From contig NZ_BMVV01000005.1 of assembly GCF_014650895.1 (NCBI RefSeq), forward strand, positions 248,001 through 312,000: DNA of 64,000 bases, in the 5' to 3' direction. This document shows, in pieces, positions 1 to 10,154 of this stretch; position 1 is the first letter of the stretch; the number at the start of each line of letters is the position of its first letter. The DNA comes from Streptomyces omiyaensis. GTDB lineage: Bacteria; Actinomycetota; Actinomycetes; Streptomycetales; Streptomycetaceae. Both the position numbers and the translations under genes were made by a program. Under the pieces are notes generated by a model, which had not been told where the DNA came from, made no database searches, and was given only the letters and a program-made list of their open reading frames with translations.

Positions 1-1329
1 GGCCGCGACCTGGGCGCGGGCACCACCGCGCTCCAGTGGGTGACGGGGGCCTACTCGCTCACGTTCGGCGGGCTGCTGCTCACCGCCGGATCCGTCGCGG
101 ACCGGTTCGGGCGCCGCCGGGTGCTCCTGATCGGACTCGCGGTCTTCGGCACGCTCAGCCTCGGCGTGCTCCTCGTCTCCTCCGCGAGCGGACTGATCGC
201 CCTGCGCGCGGCGCTCGGCATAGCCGCCGCGGCGATGGCGCCGATCACCAACTCCCTGGTCTTCCGGCTCTTCGACGACAAGGCGCTGCGCATGCGCGCC
301 ATGACCGTGATGATCGTCGTCGGCATGTCCGGCTTCGTCCTCGGCCCGCTGCTCGGCGGTACGGCGCTGGCGCACGTGTCATGGGAGTGGCTGCTCCTGG
401 TCAACGCGCCCCTCGCGGTGATCGCCTGCGCCGGTGTGCGGCTCGGCGTCCCGGCCGACCGCCCGGAGGACCTGACGAAGGACTCCCTCGACGTGCCGGG
501 CGCCGTCCTGAGCGTCGCCGCCATCGGCCTCGCCTGCTACGCGCTCACCAGTGGCGTCGAGCACGGCTGGCTCTCCACGGTCACCCTCGCGTCGGTCGTC
601 GGCGCCCTCGCCGCGGCGGTCTGGTTCGTCCGGCACGAGCACCGCACGGCCTCCCCCATGCTCGACCTGCGCCTCTTCTCCCGCGGGACCGTCCGGGGCG
701 CCGCCCTCGCGCAGACCGGCACGTCCATCGCCATGGCGAGCGTGATGTTCGGCCTGATCCTGCACTTCCAGTACGCCTACGGGTGGAGCCCCGTCCGGGC
801 CGGCCTCGCCAACCTGCCGGTCATCGCGACGATGCTCCTGGCGACCCCGCTGTCGGAATGGCTCGCGCGCCGCTTCGGGCACCGCGTCGCCTGCCTGGTC
901 GGCGCCGGGTTCCTCGCGGGCTCGCTGGCCGGGCTCGCCTGGGGCGTCGAGCACGGCTACGCCGTCATAGCCGTCTGCATGGTCCTGATGACCATCGGCC
1001 TGCGCACCGTCATGACGATCTGCGCGGTCGCCCTCGTCGAGGCCATGCCGGACAACCGCACCTCCATCGGCGCCGCCCTCAACGACACCGCCCAGGAGGT
1101 CGGTTCCAGCGTGGGCACGGCCGTCGTCGGCACCCTCATCGCCGTCCTGGTCACCACCCGGCTCCCCGACGGCGTCTGGAGCGGCGGCCTCGTCGCGTCC
1201 TTCTTCCACGGCGAGCGCGTCACCTACGCCCTCCTCGCCGTCGTCGTCGGCCTGATCGCCGCCGGCGGCGCCCTGAGCCTCACCGACTCCCGCTCGGTGG
1301 AGGAGCACCCGGTGGAGGAGGCCGCCTGA
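1..1329 (+). CDS. MFS drug/multidrug exporter, DHA2 (14-TMS) type, 5'-truncated
   Basis: Open from base 1, so the true start lies upstream; 442 residues are present. The fragment begins at the LQWV.GAYSL segment typical of TM2 of DHA2-family (EmrB/QacA-like) proton antiporters, followed by the loop motif DRFGRRRVL (motif A). About a dozen further hydrophobic segments follow. The family exports drugs or metabolites from the cytoplasm using proton motive force. It converges on the TetR gene at 1440-2108, with a strong terminator in the gap; a MFS-TetR pair suggests TetR control, but the convergent layout means this gene's promoter is outside the window. Substrate cannot be inferred. Confidence 0.9.
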   Translation, partial: GRDLGAGTTALQWVTGAYSLTFGGLLLTAGSVADRFGRRRVLLIGLAVFGTLSLGVLLVSSASGLIALRAALGIAAAAMAPITNSLVFRLFDDKALRMRAMTVMIVVGMSGFVLGPLLGGTALAHVSWEWLLLVNAPLAVIACAGVRLGVPADRPEDLTKDSLDVPGAVLSVAAIGLACYALTSGVEHGWLSTVTLASVVGALAAAVWFVRHEHRTASPMLDLRLFSRGTVRGAALAQTGTSIAMASVMFGLILHFQYAYGWSPVRAGLANLPVIATMLLATPLSEWLARRFGHRVACLVGAGFLAGSLAGLAWGVEHGYAVIAVCMVLMTIGLRTVMTICAVALVEAMPDNRTSIGAALNDTAQEVGSSVGTAVVGTLIAVLVTTRLPDGVWSGGLVASFFHGERVTYALLAVVVGLIAAGGALSLTDSRSVEEHPVEEAA

Positions 1330-1388
1330 GCCGTCCGGGCCGGCGCGGGGCGCACGCGAGCGGCCGCCCGGCCGCCGGAGCGTTCCTT

Positions 1389-1419
1389 CCGTTCTTTCCG
1401 GGGAGCCCGGAAAGAACGG
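1389..1419. terminator. Bidirectional intrinsic terminator
   Basis: Perfect 14-bp inverted repeat, arms 1389-1402 (CCGTTCTTTCCGGG) and 1406-1419, loop GAG. It sits between the convergent MFS and TetR genes, so it can stop transcription from both sides. Confidence 0.8.
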
Positions 1420-1431
1420 CCCGGCCCCGCC

Positions 1432-1451
1432 GGAACGGCCTAGGCCGTTCC
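1432..1451. terminator. Palindrome containing the TetR stop codon
   Basis: 20-bp perfect palindrome with arms GGAACGGCC (1432-1440) and GGCCGTTCC (1443-1451). The TAG stop of the minus-strand TetR gene (1440-1442) lies at its centre. A near-identical element occurs at 4726-4744 around another TAG stop. Confidence 0.6.
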
Positions 1452-2108
1452 TTCCGGATCCCGCCGGCCGGACCCGCGTCCCGTGTCGGCACCCGGATCG
1501 TGGCCCGTGGCGGCGCGTGCGTACGCGTGCAGGGCGGCGATCACCTCGGCACGAACACGACGGCCGGCCAGGACCTCCATCTGATAGCCGTCCTCCATGG
1601 CCACGAAGTTGGCGGCGATGAGCCGGGGAGGGTCCTGGAGGACGAAGTGGCCCTGGGCCCGGCCGAGGGTGAGGATCTCCGCGTAGACGGCGATCTGACG
1701 CTCGGTCAGGGCGCTGTCGAGGGCGGCCGCCCTGGCGTCGCGCAGGCAGCGCGGCCAGTACTCGAAGAGCAGCCGGGTCAGCGCGTCGTCCGGTCCGGCG
1801 GCCACGCCCTTGTCGATGCAGGCCCGGAGCTTGAGGCGGGCGTCGTCGAAGCCGTCGGCGGCCGCCTCGCGATCCTGGCTGTAGCGGGTGATGGCCTGCT
1901 GGTAGGTCTCGTGGACGAGGGCGTCGAGGTCTCCGTAGTAGAGCACCGCGGCCGGAGTGACGCCGGCCTCGTCGGCGACGTCGCGCAGTCGCAGCCCTTC
2001 CAGTCCGCGGGTGAGCAGGGCCCGCTGCACCGCCTCCGCCAGCGCCGCCCTGCGCGCTTCCCGGCCGCCTCCGGCGCCCTTCCTCGTCCCCCCGGACTTC
2101 GCCGCCAT
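1440..2108 (-). CDS. TetR/AcrR-family transcriptional regulator
   Basis: 222 residues, the usual TetR length. The N-terminal helix-turn-helix is visible at about residues 22-65 (RDVADEAGVTPAAVLYYGDLDALVHETYQ), followed by an all-helical ligand/dimerisation domain. The ATG at 2108 is preceded by GAGGAGGGGG, a good ribosome-binding site. Divergent from the amino-acid permease at 2235 with dyad sequences in the 126-bp gap, so it probably represses that permease-amidase operon and itself. It could also control the convergent exporter. The ligand is unknown. Confidence 0.9.
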   Translation of the reverse strand: MAAKSGGTRKGAGGGREARRAALAEAVQRALLTRGLEGLRLRDVADEAGVTPAAVLYYGDLDALVHETYQQAITRYSQDREAAADGFDDARLKLRACIDKGVAAGPDDALTRLLFEYWPRCLRDARAAALDSALTERQIAVYAEILTLGRAQGHFVLQDPPRLIAANFVAMEDGYQMEVLAGRRVRAEVIAALHAYARAATGHDPGADTGRGSGRRDPEGTA

Positions 2109-2128
2109 GAGGCCCCCTCCTCTCCCGA

Positions 2129-2154
2129 ATGATCTATACAGCGATTCAGATCAT
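2129..2154. promoter_or_regulatory. Candidate TetR operator
   Basis: Perfect dyad ATGATCT-N12-AGATCAT in the divergent spacer. On the minus strand it contains TATAGAT, a plausible -10 of the TetR gene, so binding would autorepress. The operator role is inferred from position and symmetry. Confidence 0.5.
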
Positions 2155-2167
2155 ATTCATCCAGGCC

Positions 2168-2199
2168 TTGACGTGCACGTTGACCAGATCTTAAATCTG
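2168..2199 (+). promoter_or_regulatory. Promoter and dyad of the permease operon
   Basis: TTGACG (2168-2173), a 17-bp spacer and TTAAAT (2191-2196) form a good sigma70-like promoter. The -10 lies inside the dyad CAGATCTTAAATCTG (2185-2199), whose AGAT half-sites echo the 2129-2154 dyad. A repressor here would block the permease promoter. Confidence 0.55.
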
Positions 2200-2234
2200 C
2201 GTTTAACAAACTCCTCCCTCCCCAGGAGCACGTC

Positions 2235-3710
2235 ATGACGACGACGCACCCGGACGAGACGGACAAGGGCCTGCGCAGCGGCTCCGTCGGTCTCCTCGCC
2301 ACCGTCGCACTCGGCCTGTCCTCCACGGCTCCGGCCTACAGCATCACCGTCACGCTCGGCTACGTCGCCCTGGTCGTCGGTGACCTCGCCCCGGCCGCGC
2401 TCCTCCTCGGCTTCGTGCCGATCCTGCTCACCGCCTTCGCCTTCCGCGAGCTCAACCGGGAGATGCCCGACTGCGGCACCACCTTCGTCTGGAACACCCG
2501 CGCCTTCGGTCCCCGAACGGGCTGGTTCGCCGGCGGCTGGGTGCCACAGATCGCCACCCTCATCGCGATGGCCGCGCTCGCCCAGGTCAGCTCCGGCTAC
2601 CTGCTCGGCCTCCTCGGTCTGGAGGGGGCGGAGGACCCCCTCGTCGTCGCCGCGGTCGCCGTACCGATCGTCGCCGGCCTCACCCTCGTCGCCCGCCGGG
2701 GCCTGCGCGTCGCGGCCGGCCTCCAGTACGTCCTGCTCGGCCTCCAGCTGCTCGCCCTCATCGGCTTCGGGGCCGCCGCCCTCGCCCGCCCCGGCGTCTC
2801 CAGCCCCTCGCCGAGCTGGCTCGACCCCCTCGCGATCGACGGCTTCGACTCCTTCGCGCAGGCCGTGCTGCTCTGCCTGTTCATCTACTGGGGCTGGGAC
2901 GCCCTGATCACCACCAACGAGGAGACGCGCGACAGCGATCGCGTCCCCGGCCAGGCGGCCGTGATCTCCACCGTGGTGCTGCTCGGCACCTACCTCTTCA
3001 CCGCCTTCGCCGTCGTGTCCTTCGCCGGTACCGGTACCACCGGCTTCGGCCTCGGCAATCCCGACAACGCCACCGACGTCCTCGCGTCCCTCGCCCCGCC
3101 CGTCCTCGGGGACGCCTTCGCCAAGGTGATGGAACTCGCGGTGTGCGTCTCCGCCGCCTCCGCCCTGCTGACCTGTCTCGTCAGCAGCCCGCGCGGCAGT
3201 CTTTCCATGGCCTCGCACGGCGCCCTGCCCGCCGCCTTCGCCCGCGTGCACCCCCGGTACCGCACGCCCTCCTTCGGCACGGTCTTCTACGGCGGCGCGA
3301 CGGCGGCCGTGCTCCTCGCCCTCTCCCTGCTCTCCGACGCCTTCCTCGGCGACGCCATCCTCTGCGTCGGGCTGCTCATCGCCTGCTACTACGGCACCAC
3401 CGCACTCGCCTGCGTCTGGTACTTCCGCAAGCGCCTGCGCACGTCCCCGCGAGCCCTGCTCCTGCGCGGCGTCCTGCCGCTGGCAGGCGGCCTGCTCATG
3501 CTCGGCGCGTTCGTCCGCAGCGCGTACGACATGGTCGACCCCGCCTACGGCACCACCTCCTTCCACGGTGTCGGCGGCGTCTTCCTGCTCGGCGCCGGCT
3601 CGCTCGCCGCGGGAGCGCTCGCCGTGCTCACGGCCCGGGCCGCCTACCCGGCCTTCTTCCGCGACGGGCGCGCGACCGTCGCCTCCCGGCTCGTCACCAC
3701 GGACGACTGA
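2235..3710 (+). CDS. APC-superfamily amino-acid/polyamine permease
   Basis: 491 residues with about 12 hydrophobic segments. The N-terminal GLLATVALGLSSTAPAYS is the glycine-rich TM1 motif of APC permeases (AmtB/GabP/PuuP-like). These proteins carry amino acids or amines across the cytoplasmic membrane with protons or by exchange. The ATG follows AGGAG at a 7-nt distance. The nitrilase-type amidase starts 71 bp downstream on the same strand, so uptake and hydrolysis of one nitrogen compound is a reasonable inference. Regulation is probably by the divergent TetR protein. Confidence 0.9.
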   Translation: MTTTHPDETDKGLRSGSVGLLATVALGLSSTAPAYSITVTLGYVALVVGDLAPAALLLGFVPILLTAFAFRELNREMPDCGTTFVWNTRAFGPRTGWFAGGWVPQIATLIAMAALAQVSSGYLLGLLGLEGAEDPLVVAAVAVPIVAGLTLVARRGLRVAAGLQYVLLGLQLLALIGFGAAALARPGVSSPSPSWLDPLAIDGFDSFAQAVLLCLFIYWGWDALITTNEETRDSDRVPGQAAVISTVVLLGTYLFTAFAVVSFAGTGTTGFGLGNPDNATDVLASLAPPVLGDAFAKVMELAVCVSAASALLTCLVSSPRGSLSMASHGALPAAFARVHPRYRTPSFGTVFYGGATAAVLLALSLLSDAFLGDAILCVGLLIACYYGTTALACVWYFRKRLRTSPRALLLRGVLPLAGGLLMLGAFVRSAYDMVDPAYGTTSFHGVGGVFLLGAGSLAAGALAVLTARAAYPAFFRDGRATVASRLVTTDD

Positions 3711-3781
3711 CCCTCGTGCGCCGCCTCGCCGTCACGCCGAAGGCGACCCCCCGACCCACCCCACCGACAAGGACCGATCCC

Positions 3782-4666
3782 ATGCGCACCCTCGCCATCG
3801 CGGCCCTCCAGACCGCCCCCGTCCCCTACGACCTCGAAGCGACCTGGCAGCGGTACGCCGGCCAGGTCCGCGCCACCCTGTCCCTCTTCCCGCACGTGCA
3901 GCTCGTCGTCGTGCCCGAGCTGCTGCTCGCCGCCGAGGGGCCGCTGCTCGGCCCCGCTCCCGAAGGCTGGATGGAGCGGACCGCGGAACCGATACCGGGA
4001 CCGACCACCGACCGGCTGTGCGCGCTCGCCCGGGAGACCGGCCTCTGGCTGGTCCCGGGCAGCCTCTTCGAGCGCGGCGAGGACGGCCGGTTCCACAACA
4101 CCGCCGTCGTCGTCTCGCCGGAGGGCGAGATCGTCGCCCGCTACCGCAAGGTCTTCCCCTGGCAGCCGTACGAGAGGACCGCCCCCGGCGACGGATTCAC
4201 CGTCTTCGACCTCCCCGGCGTGGGCCGGATCGGACTCGCGATCTGCTATGACGGCTCCTTCCCCGAGACCGTCCGCCAACTCGCCTGGCTCGGAGCCGAG
4301 ATCATCGTCCAGCCCACCCTCACCACCACGCGCGACCGGGAGATGGAGCTGGTCTGCGCCCGCGCCAACGCGTGGACCAACCAGGTGTACGTCGTCAACG
4401 TCAACGCCGCCGACCCGGCGGGGGTCGGGACCAGTGCGATCGTCGACCCCGAAGGCATCGTCCGCCAGCAGGCCGGCTCCGGCGAGGAGGTCCTCGTCGA
4501 CGTCCTGGACCTGGACACCGTCACCCGGGTTCGCGAACAGGGCTCGGCCGGCCTCAACCGCCCCTGGGCGCAACTCGCCCGCTACGGCGAGGAGATCCGC
4601 CTTCCCATGTACGGCGGCGCCTTCCGCACCCCGGAGTGGGCGCGGAAGTGGACCCCCAGGCCCTGA
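3782..4666 (+). CDS. Carbon-nitrogen hydrolase (nitrilase superfamily amidase)
   Basis: 294 residues, a full single-domain nitrilase-fold enzyme. The Glu-Lys-Cys triad is visible: E46 in VPELLL, K123 in YRKVFPWQ, C155 in ICYDGSFPE. The family hydrolyses amides, N-carbamoyl compounds or omega-amides. The ICYD rather than a nitrilase-proper GG.xCWE motif points to an aliphatic or carbamoyl amidase. I chose the ATG at 3782, where similarity to the family begins; reading upstream would run through the permease 3' end. Co-transcribed with the permease in all likelihood. Natural substrate unknown. Confidence 0.9.
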   Translation: MRTLAIAALQTAPVPYDLEATWQRYAGQVRATLSLFPHVQLVVVPELLLAAEGPLLGPAPEGWMERTAEPIPGPTTDRLCALARETGLWLVPGSLFERGEDGRFHNTAVVVSPEGEIVARYRKVFPWQPYERTAPGDGFTVFDLPGVGRIGLAICYDGSFPETVRQLAWLGAEIIVQPTLTTTRDREMELVCARANAWTNQVYVVNVNAADPAGVGTSAIVDPEGIVRQQAGSGEEVLVDVLDLDTVTRVREQGSAGLNRPWAQLARYGEEIRLPMYGGAFRTPEWARKWTPRP

Positions 4667-4679
4667 GCGCCCGGAGGAG

Positions 4680-4700
4680 GGCACCCGTACGGCGGGTGCC
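4680..4700. terminator. Hairpin after the amidase gene
   Basis: GGCACCCG (4680-4687), loop TACGG, CGGGTGCC (4693-4700); 8-bp perfect stem directly after the amidase stop. Confidence 0.5.
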
Positions 4701-4725
4701 GCTCCCCCGTCCGGCCCGGTCCCGG

Positions 4726-4744
4726 GGAACGGCCTAGCCGTTCC
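4726..4744. terminator. Stop-codon palindrome of the DUF5701 gene
   Basis: Arms GGAACGGC (4726-4733) and GCCGTTCC (4737-4744) enclose CTA, which is the TAG stop of the minus-strand gene. Same core as 1432-1451. Confidence 0.55.
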
Positions 4745-5414
4745 GGCCGGTGGTCGAGCCGAAGCCGAGCCAGGTGTGCCGGTTGTTCCACCAGCACCAG
4801 CCGACCTTGGGCGCGCCCTTGCGCTCCTTGCCGTCCCGGCCGGTGCCGTTGCTGATCCAGACGGCCGGAGTGCGGGCGTCGAAGGCGCCGTTGGCCTTGC
4901 GCAGGCGCGAACCGATCGTCATGAAGCACTTGTTGCGCTCCAGGACCTCGGGCCGCTGGAGCAGCCAGTGGATGCCCTCGGTGAGGACGAGCGGCGTCCG
5001 GCCGGCTCCGGTGAGGGCCGGCAGGGCCTCCTCCGGACTCCAGTTGCCCATGTGGTCGCCCCGGTCCAGGTCGTGCACCAGGTAGAACGGCCCCTCGGGG
5101 AGCTCCACGCCCTGCGGCGCGAAGGCGTCGACGTCCTCCATGTCGACCACGAGGAAGCCGGGCCTGTCCGCGAGCCGGAGCAGCGGGGTGAGGACCGAGG
5201 CGGGCGCGGCGTCCGGGTGGACGGCGAGGAGGGAGCCCTCCGGCGCGTCGGCGGCGGCCTTCTCCGCGAAGGCCCGCAGCTCGCCGGCGTCGATGCCGGT
5301 GAGGGCGGGCAGCCCGAGCGCGATCAGCCGCTCGGCCTGGTCGGCGAGCGGGGGCAGCGGGAACCGGCTGGTGTAGGCGTCGGCGGACGGAGCGGCGGTC
5401 TGTGCGTCGGGCAA
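4734..5414 (-). CDS. DUF5701-like protein of unknown function
   Basis: 226 residues from a TTG start at 5414, chosen because AGGAG lies just upstream on the minus strand and because the protein-like sequence begins there; reading further upstream runs through the tandem repeats. The C-terminal part is rich in aromatic and polar residues (KVGWCWWNNRHTWLGFGS). It resembles the actinobacterial family DUF5701 from memory; no catalytic motif is evident and no signal peptide or membrane segment is seen. It lies 218 bp downstream of sdhB on the same strand but is separated from it by repeats and a hairpin, so it is probably not part of the sdh operon. Confidence 0.7.
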   Translation of the reverse strand: MPDAQTAAPSADAYTSRFPLPPLADQAERLIALGLPALTGIDAGELRAFAEKAAADAPEGSLLAVHPDAAPASVLTPLLRLADRPGFLVVDMEDVDAFAPQGVELPEGPFYLVHDLDRGDHMGNWSPEEALPALTGAGRTPLVLTEGIHWLLQRPEVLERNKCFMTIGSRLRKANGAFDARTPAVWISNGTGRDGKERKGAPKVGWCWWNNRHTWLGFGSTTGRNG

Positions 5415-5434
5415 GGTTCTCCTCGGTCGGAACG

Positions 5435-5468
5435 GCGTCGGCCCGGTGAGAACGGCCCGGGCCGACGC
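5435..5468. terminator. Hairpin between sdhB and the DUF5701 gene
   Basis: 12-bp perfect stem, GCGTCGGCCCGG (5435-5446) with its complement at 5457-5468 and a 10-nt loop. It lies upstream of the TTG start of the DUF5701 gene and could end sdh transcription. Confidence 0.5.
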
Positions 5469-5530
5469 TTTGTTCCCTCTTTCCGCGCGGAACGCGGATT
5501 CCTCCTGCCGCGGGGACGTTCCGCCGCCGG

Positions 5531-5620
5531 AAGGACCTCCGCGGGAAGGCCCTCCGCCGGAGGGGTCTCCCCGGGAGGGGTCTCCCCGGGAGGGGTCTCC
5601 CCGGGAGGGGCCGCTGCCGG
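5531..5620. repeat. 15-bp tandem repeat downstream of sdhB
   Basis: Six units with 15-bp period; three are identical (AGGGGTCTCCCCGGG at 5561-5605) and the flanking ones diverge. It begins 12 bp past the sdhB stop. The unit length keeps a frame open, but no start or ribosome-binding site supports translation. Confidence 0.85.
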
Positions 5621-5632
5621 AGGGGCCTCCGC

Positions 5633-6372
5633 TCACTTCACCTTGCGACGGGCGCGCAGCCACTCCTTGTTCATGGCCGCGATCGACGGCAGCGGGATGC
5701 CCTTCGGGCAGGCCGTGGCGCACTCGCCGGTGAGCGTGCAGCCGCCGAAGCCCTCGGCGTCCATCTGGGCGACCATGTCGAGGACCCGGGTCTCGCGCTC
5801 CGGGGCGCCCTGGGGCAGCACGTTGAGGTGGTTGACCTTGGCGGAGGTGAAGAGCATCGCCGAGCCGTTGGGGCAGGCGGCCACGCAGGCCCCGCAGCCG
5901 ATGCACTCGGCGTGTTCGAAGGCCGAGTCCGCCGCGGCCTTCGGCACCGGGGTGGCGTGGGCCTCCGGCGCGGCGCCGGTGGGGGCGGTGACGTAGCCGC
6001 CGGCCTGGATGATCCGGTCGAAGGCCGTGCGGTCGACGACGAGGTCCTTGACCACCGGGAAGGCGGAGGCCCGCCAGGGCTCGACGTCGACGGTGTCGCC
6101 GTCGCGGAAGGAGCGCATGTGGAGCTGGCAGGTGGTGGTGCGCTCGGGGCCGTGGGCGTCGCCGTTGATGACGAGGCTGCAGGCGCCGCAGATGCCCTCG
6201 CGGCAGTCGTGGTCGAAGGCGACGGGGTCCTCGCCGCGCAGGATGAGTTCCTCGTTGAGGGTGTCGAGCATCTCCAGGAAGGACATGTCGGGCGAGATGC
6301 CGTCCACCTCGTAGGTGGCCATGGCGCCCTCGGCGCCGCTGTTCCGCTGGCGCCAGACGCGCAGGTTGAGCT

Positions 6373-6376
<4 letters not shown>
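5633..6376 (-). CDS. sdhB: Succinate dehydrogenase/fumarate reductase iron-sulfur subunit
   Basis: 247 residues. It carries electrons from the flavoprotein to the membrane cytochrome b subunit. The [2Fe-2S] ligands are C58, C63, C66 and C83 (CREGICGAC...C). The C-terminal ferredoxin half has C158-x2-C161-x2-C164-x3-C168 and a second cluster of cysteines at 213, 219 and 223, giving the usual three clusters. The ATG at 6376 overlaps the sdhA stop in an ATGA arrangement, so translation is coupled. Last gene of sdhCAB on the minus strand. Sequence style matches the b558-linked enzymes rather than the standard SdhCDAB complex. Confidence 0.95.
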
Positions 6377-8313
<1,937 letters not shown>

Positions 8314-8315
8314 GG

Positions 8316-9077
8316 TCAGTTCACCACTCCGGTCATGACGCCGACGGGGACGGCGATGAAGCCCGCGGTCAGGACGAGCGCGAGGCCGTTCGCCAGCAGC
8401 CGCAGGACGCGTTCGCGCCGGGCGTTGCCGACGCCGAGGGTCTGGGCGGCGCTCCAGAAGCCGTGCCGGACGTGCAGGCCGACGGCGAGCATGGCGACGA
8501 TGTAGATCGTGTTGCCGTACCAGGTGGAGAAGGTGTCGATGACGTTCTGGTAGGGCTTGCCCTCCTCGAAGCCGCCGGGGTGGACGGTCCCGGTGGTGAG
8601 GTCGAGGATGTGCCAGACGATGAAGAGGCCGAGGATGATCCCGCCCCAGCGCATGGTGCGGGTGGCGTAGGACGAGCCCTTGCGCTTGCGCGCGTACCGG
8701 GTGGGGCGGGCCCTGATGTCGCGCCTGCTGAGCTGGTACGCGGAGACGGCGTGCGCGCCGACGGCGGCGAGGAGCGCGATCCGGGCGATCCACAGCCCCC
8801 ACTCGTGGTGGAGGACGGGGGCGCCCATCACCCGCAGCCAGTGCGCGTAGCCGTTGAACTCCTCGGGGCCGAAGAAGACCTTGAGGTTCCCGGCCACGTG
8901 CGCGACCAGGTAGGCGAGCATGATCAGGCCGCTCACGGCCATCACGGTCTTCTTGCCGATGGTCGACGACCAGAAGCCGCGGGACGGGGTGCGGGACGGC
9001 GGACGTGCGGGGGACGCGTCCCGGGTGGACGCCGAGCCCTTCGCGGTCGCCGTGTCCTTGCTGGGTGCCAGAGCCAT
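8316..9077 (-). CDS. sdhC: Succinate dehydrogenase cytochrome b558-type membrane subunit
   Basis: 253 residues with five hydrophobic segments and histidines suited to bind two haems (in [35 protein letters not shown]). This is the single-subunit, diheme type (Wolinella/Bacillus-like), so no sdhD is needed and none is present. The first 35 residues are a polar Ser/Pro/Arg-rich extension. It is the first gene of the sdhCAB operon and is divergent from the LysR gene, with a 96-bp spacer holding a LysR-type box. Confidence 0.92.
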   Translation of the reverse strand: MALAPSKDTATAKGSASTRDASPARPPSRTPSRGFWSSTIGKKTVMAVSGLIMLAYLVAHVAGNLKVFFGPEEFNGYAHWLRVMGAPVLHHEWGLWIARIALLAAVGAHAVSAYQLSRRDIRARPTRYARKRKGSSYATRTMRWGGIILGLFIVWHILDLTTGTVHPGGFEEGKPYQNVIDTFSTWYGNTIYIVAMLAVGLHVRHGFWSAAQTLGVGNARRERVLRLLANGLALVLTAGFIAVPVGVMTGVVN

Positions 9078-9136
9078 GCCGTCGACGGTAGGGCCGAAGG
9101 ACCCCAGAGGTCCAAGACATGGTCCGGCTGATCTCG

Positions 9137-9151
9137 ATAGGCTGAAGCTAT
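9137..9151. promoter_or_regulatory. LysR-type T-N11-A box
   Basis: ATAG-N7-CTAT, a dyad that satisfies the T-N11-A rule of LysR-family binding sites. It lies midway between sdhC and the LysR gene and just upstream of the LysR gene's -10, as expected for an autoregulated divergent pair. Confidence 0.55.
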
Positions 9152-9161
9152 GCGTGTGCCC

Positions 9162-9167
9162 TAGGCT
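9162..9167 (+). promoter_or_regulatory. -10 element of leaderless LysR mRNA
   Basis: TAGGCT followed by exactly 6 nt and the ATG at 9174. This spacing puts transcription start at or next to the start codon; no Shine-Dalgarno is present. Confidence 0.55.
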
Positions 9168-9173
9168 GGGCTC

Positions 9174-10079
9174 ATGCAGTTCCAGCAGCTCCTCTACTTC
9201 GTGGCCGTGGCCGAGACCCGGCACTTCACCCGGGCAGCCGAGCGGGTCCACGTCTCGCAGCCCTCGCTCTCCCAGCAGATCAAGGCGCTGGAGCAGGAGC
9301 TGGGCGCGGAGCTGTTCAGCCGGGCCCGGGGAAACATCGCGCTCACCGACGCCGGCGAGGCCCTCCTGCCGCTGGCCCGCCGGATCCTCGCCGACACCGA
9401 GACCGCCCGCCGCGAGGTGCAGGAGCTCGCCCAGCTCAAGCGCGGCCGGGTGCGGCTCGGCGCGACCCCCAGCCTCTGCACCGGCCTCCTCCCCGACGTC
9501 CTGCGCACCTTCCACGACCTGCACCCGGGGATCGAGCTGCTCATCGAGGAGGGCGGCTCGCACGACCTGGTGCGGGAGCTGGCCCGGGGCGCCCTGGACC
9601 TGGCGCTGGTCGTGCTGCCGCTGCCCACCCCCTCCCCCGCGCTGACCACGGTGGAGCTGCTGCGCGAGGACCTGGTGGTGGTCTCGGCCGCCTCCGCGCC
9701 GCCGCCGCGCCGCCCGGTGCGGATCCCCGACCTGCGCGACCAGCCCCTGGTGATGTTCCGGCACGGCTACGACCTGCGGGAGCTGACCGTGGGTGCCTGC
9801 CGGGCGGCCGGTTTCGAGCCGGCGTTCACGGTCGAGGGCGGCGAGCTGGACGCGGTCCTCGGTTTCGTGCGCGCCGGGCTCGGGCTCGCCGTCGTCCCGG
9901 CCATGGTCGCCGCCCGGGCCGGCCGCGACCTGCGGGTCACCGCCCTCGCCCGGCCCGGCCTGCGCCGCACGATCGCCCTGGCGCACCGCAGCGACGTGGC
10001 CCCGCCGCGCGCCGCGCGCGAGCTGCAGAAGCTCCTGATGGCGTCACGGCGCGGAAAGCCGGCCCCCGACGGCACCTGA
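9174..10079 (+). CDS. LysR-family transcriptional regulator
   Basis: 301 residues, standard length. The N-terminal winged helix-turn-helix is clear (FTRAAERVHVSQPSLSQQIKALEQELGAELFSR), followed by a periplasmic-binding-protein-like effector domain (about 90-295). Divergent from sdhCAB, whose expression it probably controls. The sequence before the ATG holds a -10 6 nt away instead of a ribosome-binding site, so a leaderless transcript is likely. The effector may be a C4-dicarboxylate, but this is only inferred from the neighbour. Confidence 0.9.
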   Translation: MQFQQLLYFVAVAETRHFTRAAERVHVSQPSLSQQIKALEQELGAELFSRARGNIALTDAGEALLPLARRILADTETARREVQELAQLKRGRVRLGATPSLCTGLLPDVLRTFHDLHPGIELLIEEGGSHDLVRELARGALDLALVVLPLPTPSPALTTVELLREDLVVVSAASAPPPRRPVRIPDLRDQPLVMFRHGYDLRELTVGACRAAGFEPAFTVEGGELDAVLGFVRAGLGLAVVPAMVAARAGRDLRVTALARPGLRRTIALAHRSDVAPPRAARELQKLLMASRRGKPAPDGT

Positions 10080-10154
10080 CGACCCCCGACCGCACCTGAC
10101 CCCGCCCCCTCCTCGTACCCCCACGCCCCCCACGCCCCGCGCCCCGGCGGACGA

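Noticed and set aside
4734..5906. Possible fusion reading from sdhB sequence through the repeats into the DUF5701 gene
   Set aside because: The upstream part is out of the sdhB frame and consists of translated repeats; a TTG with a good ribosome-binding site at 5414 explains the gene.
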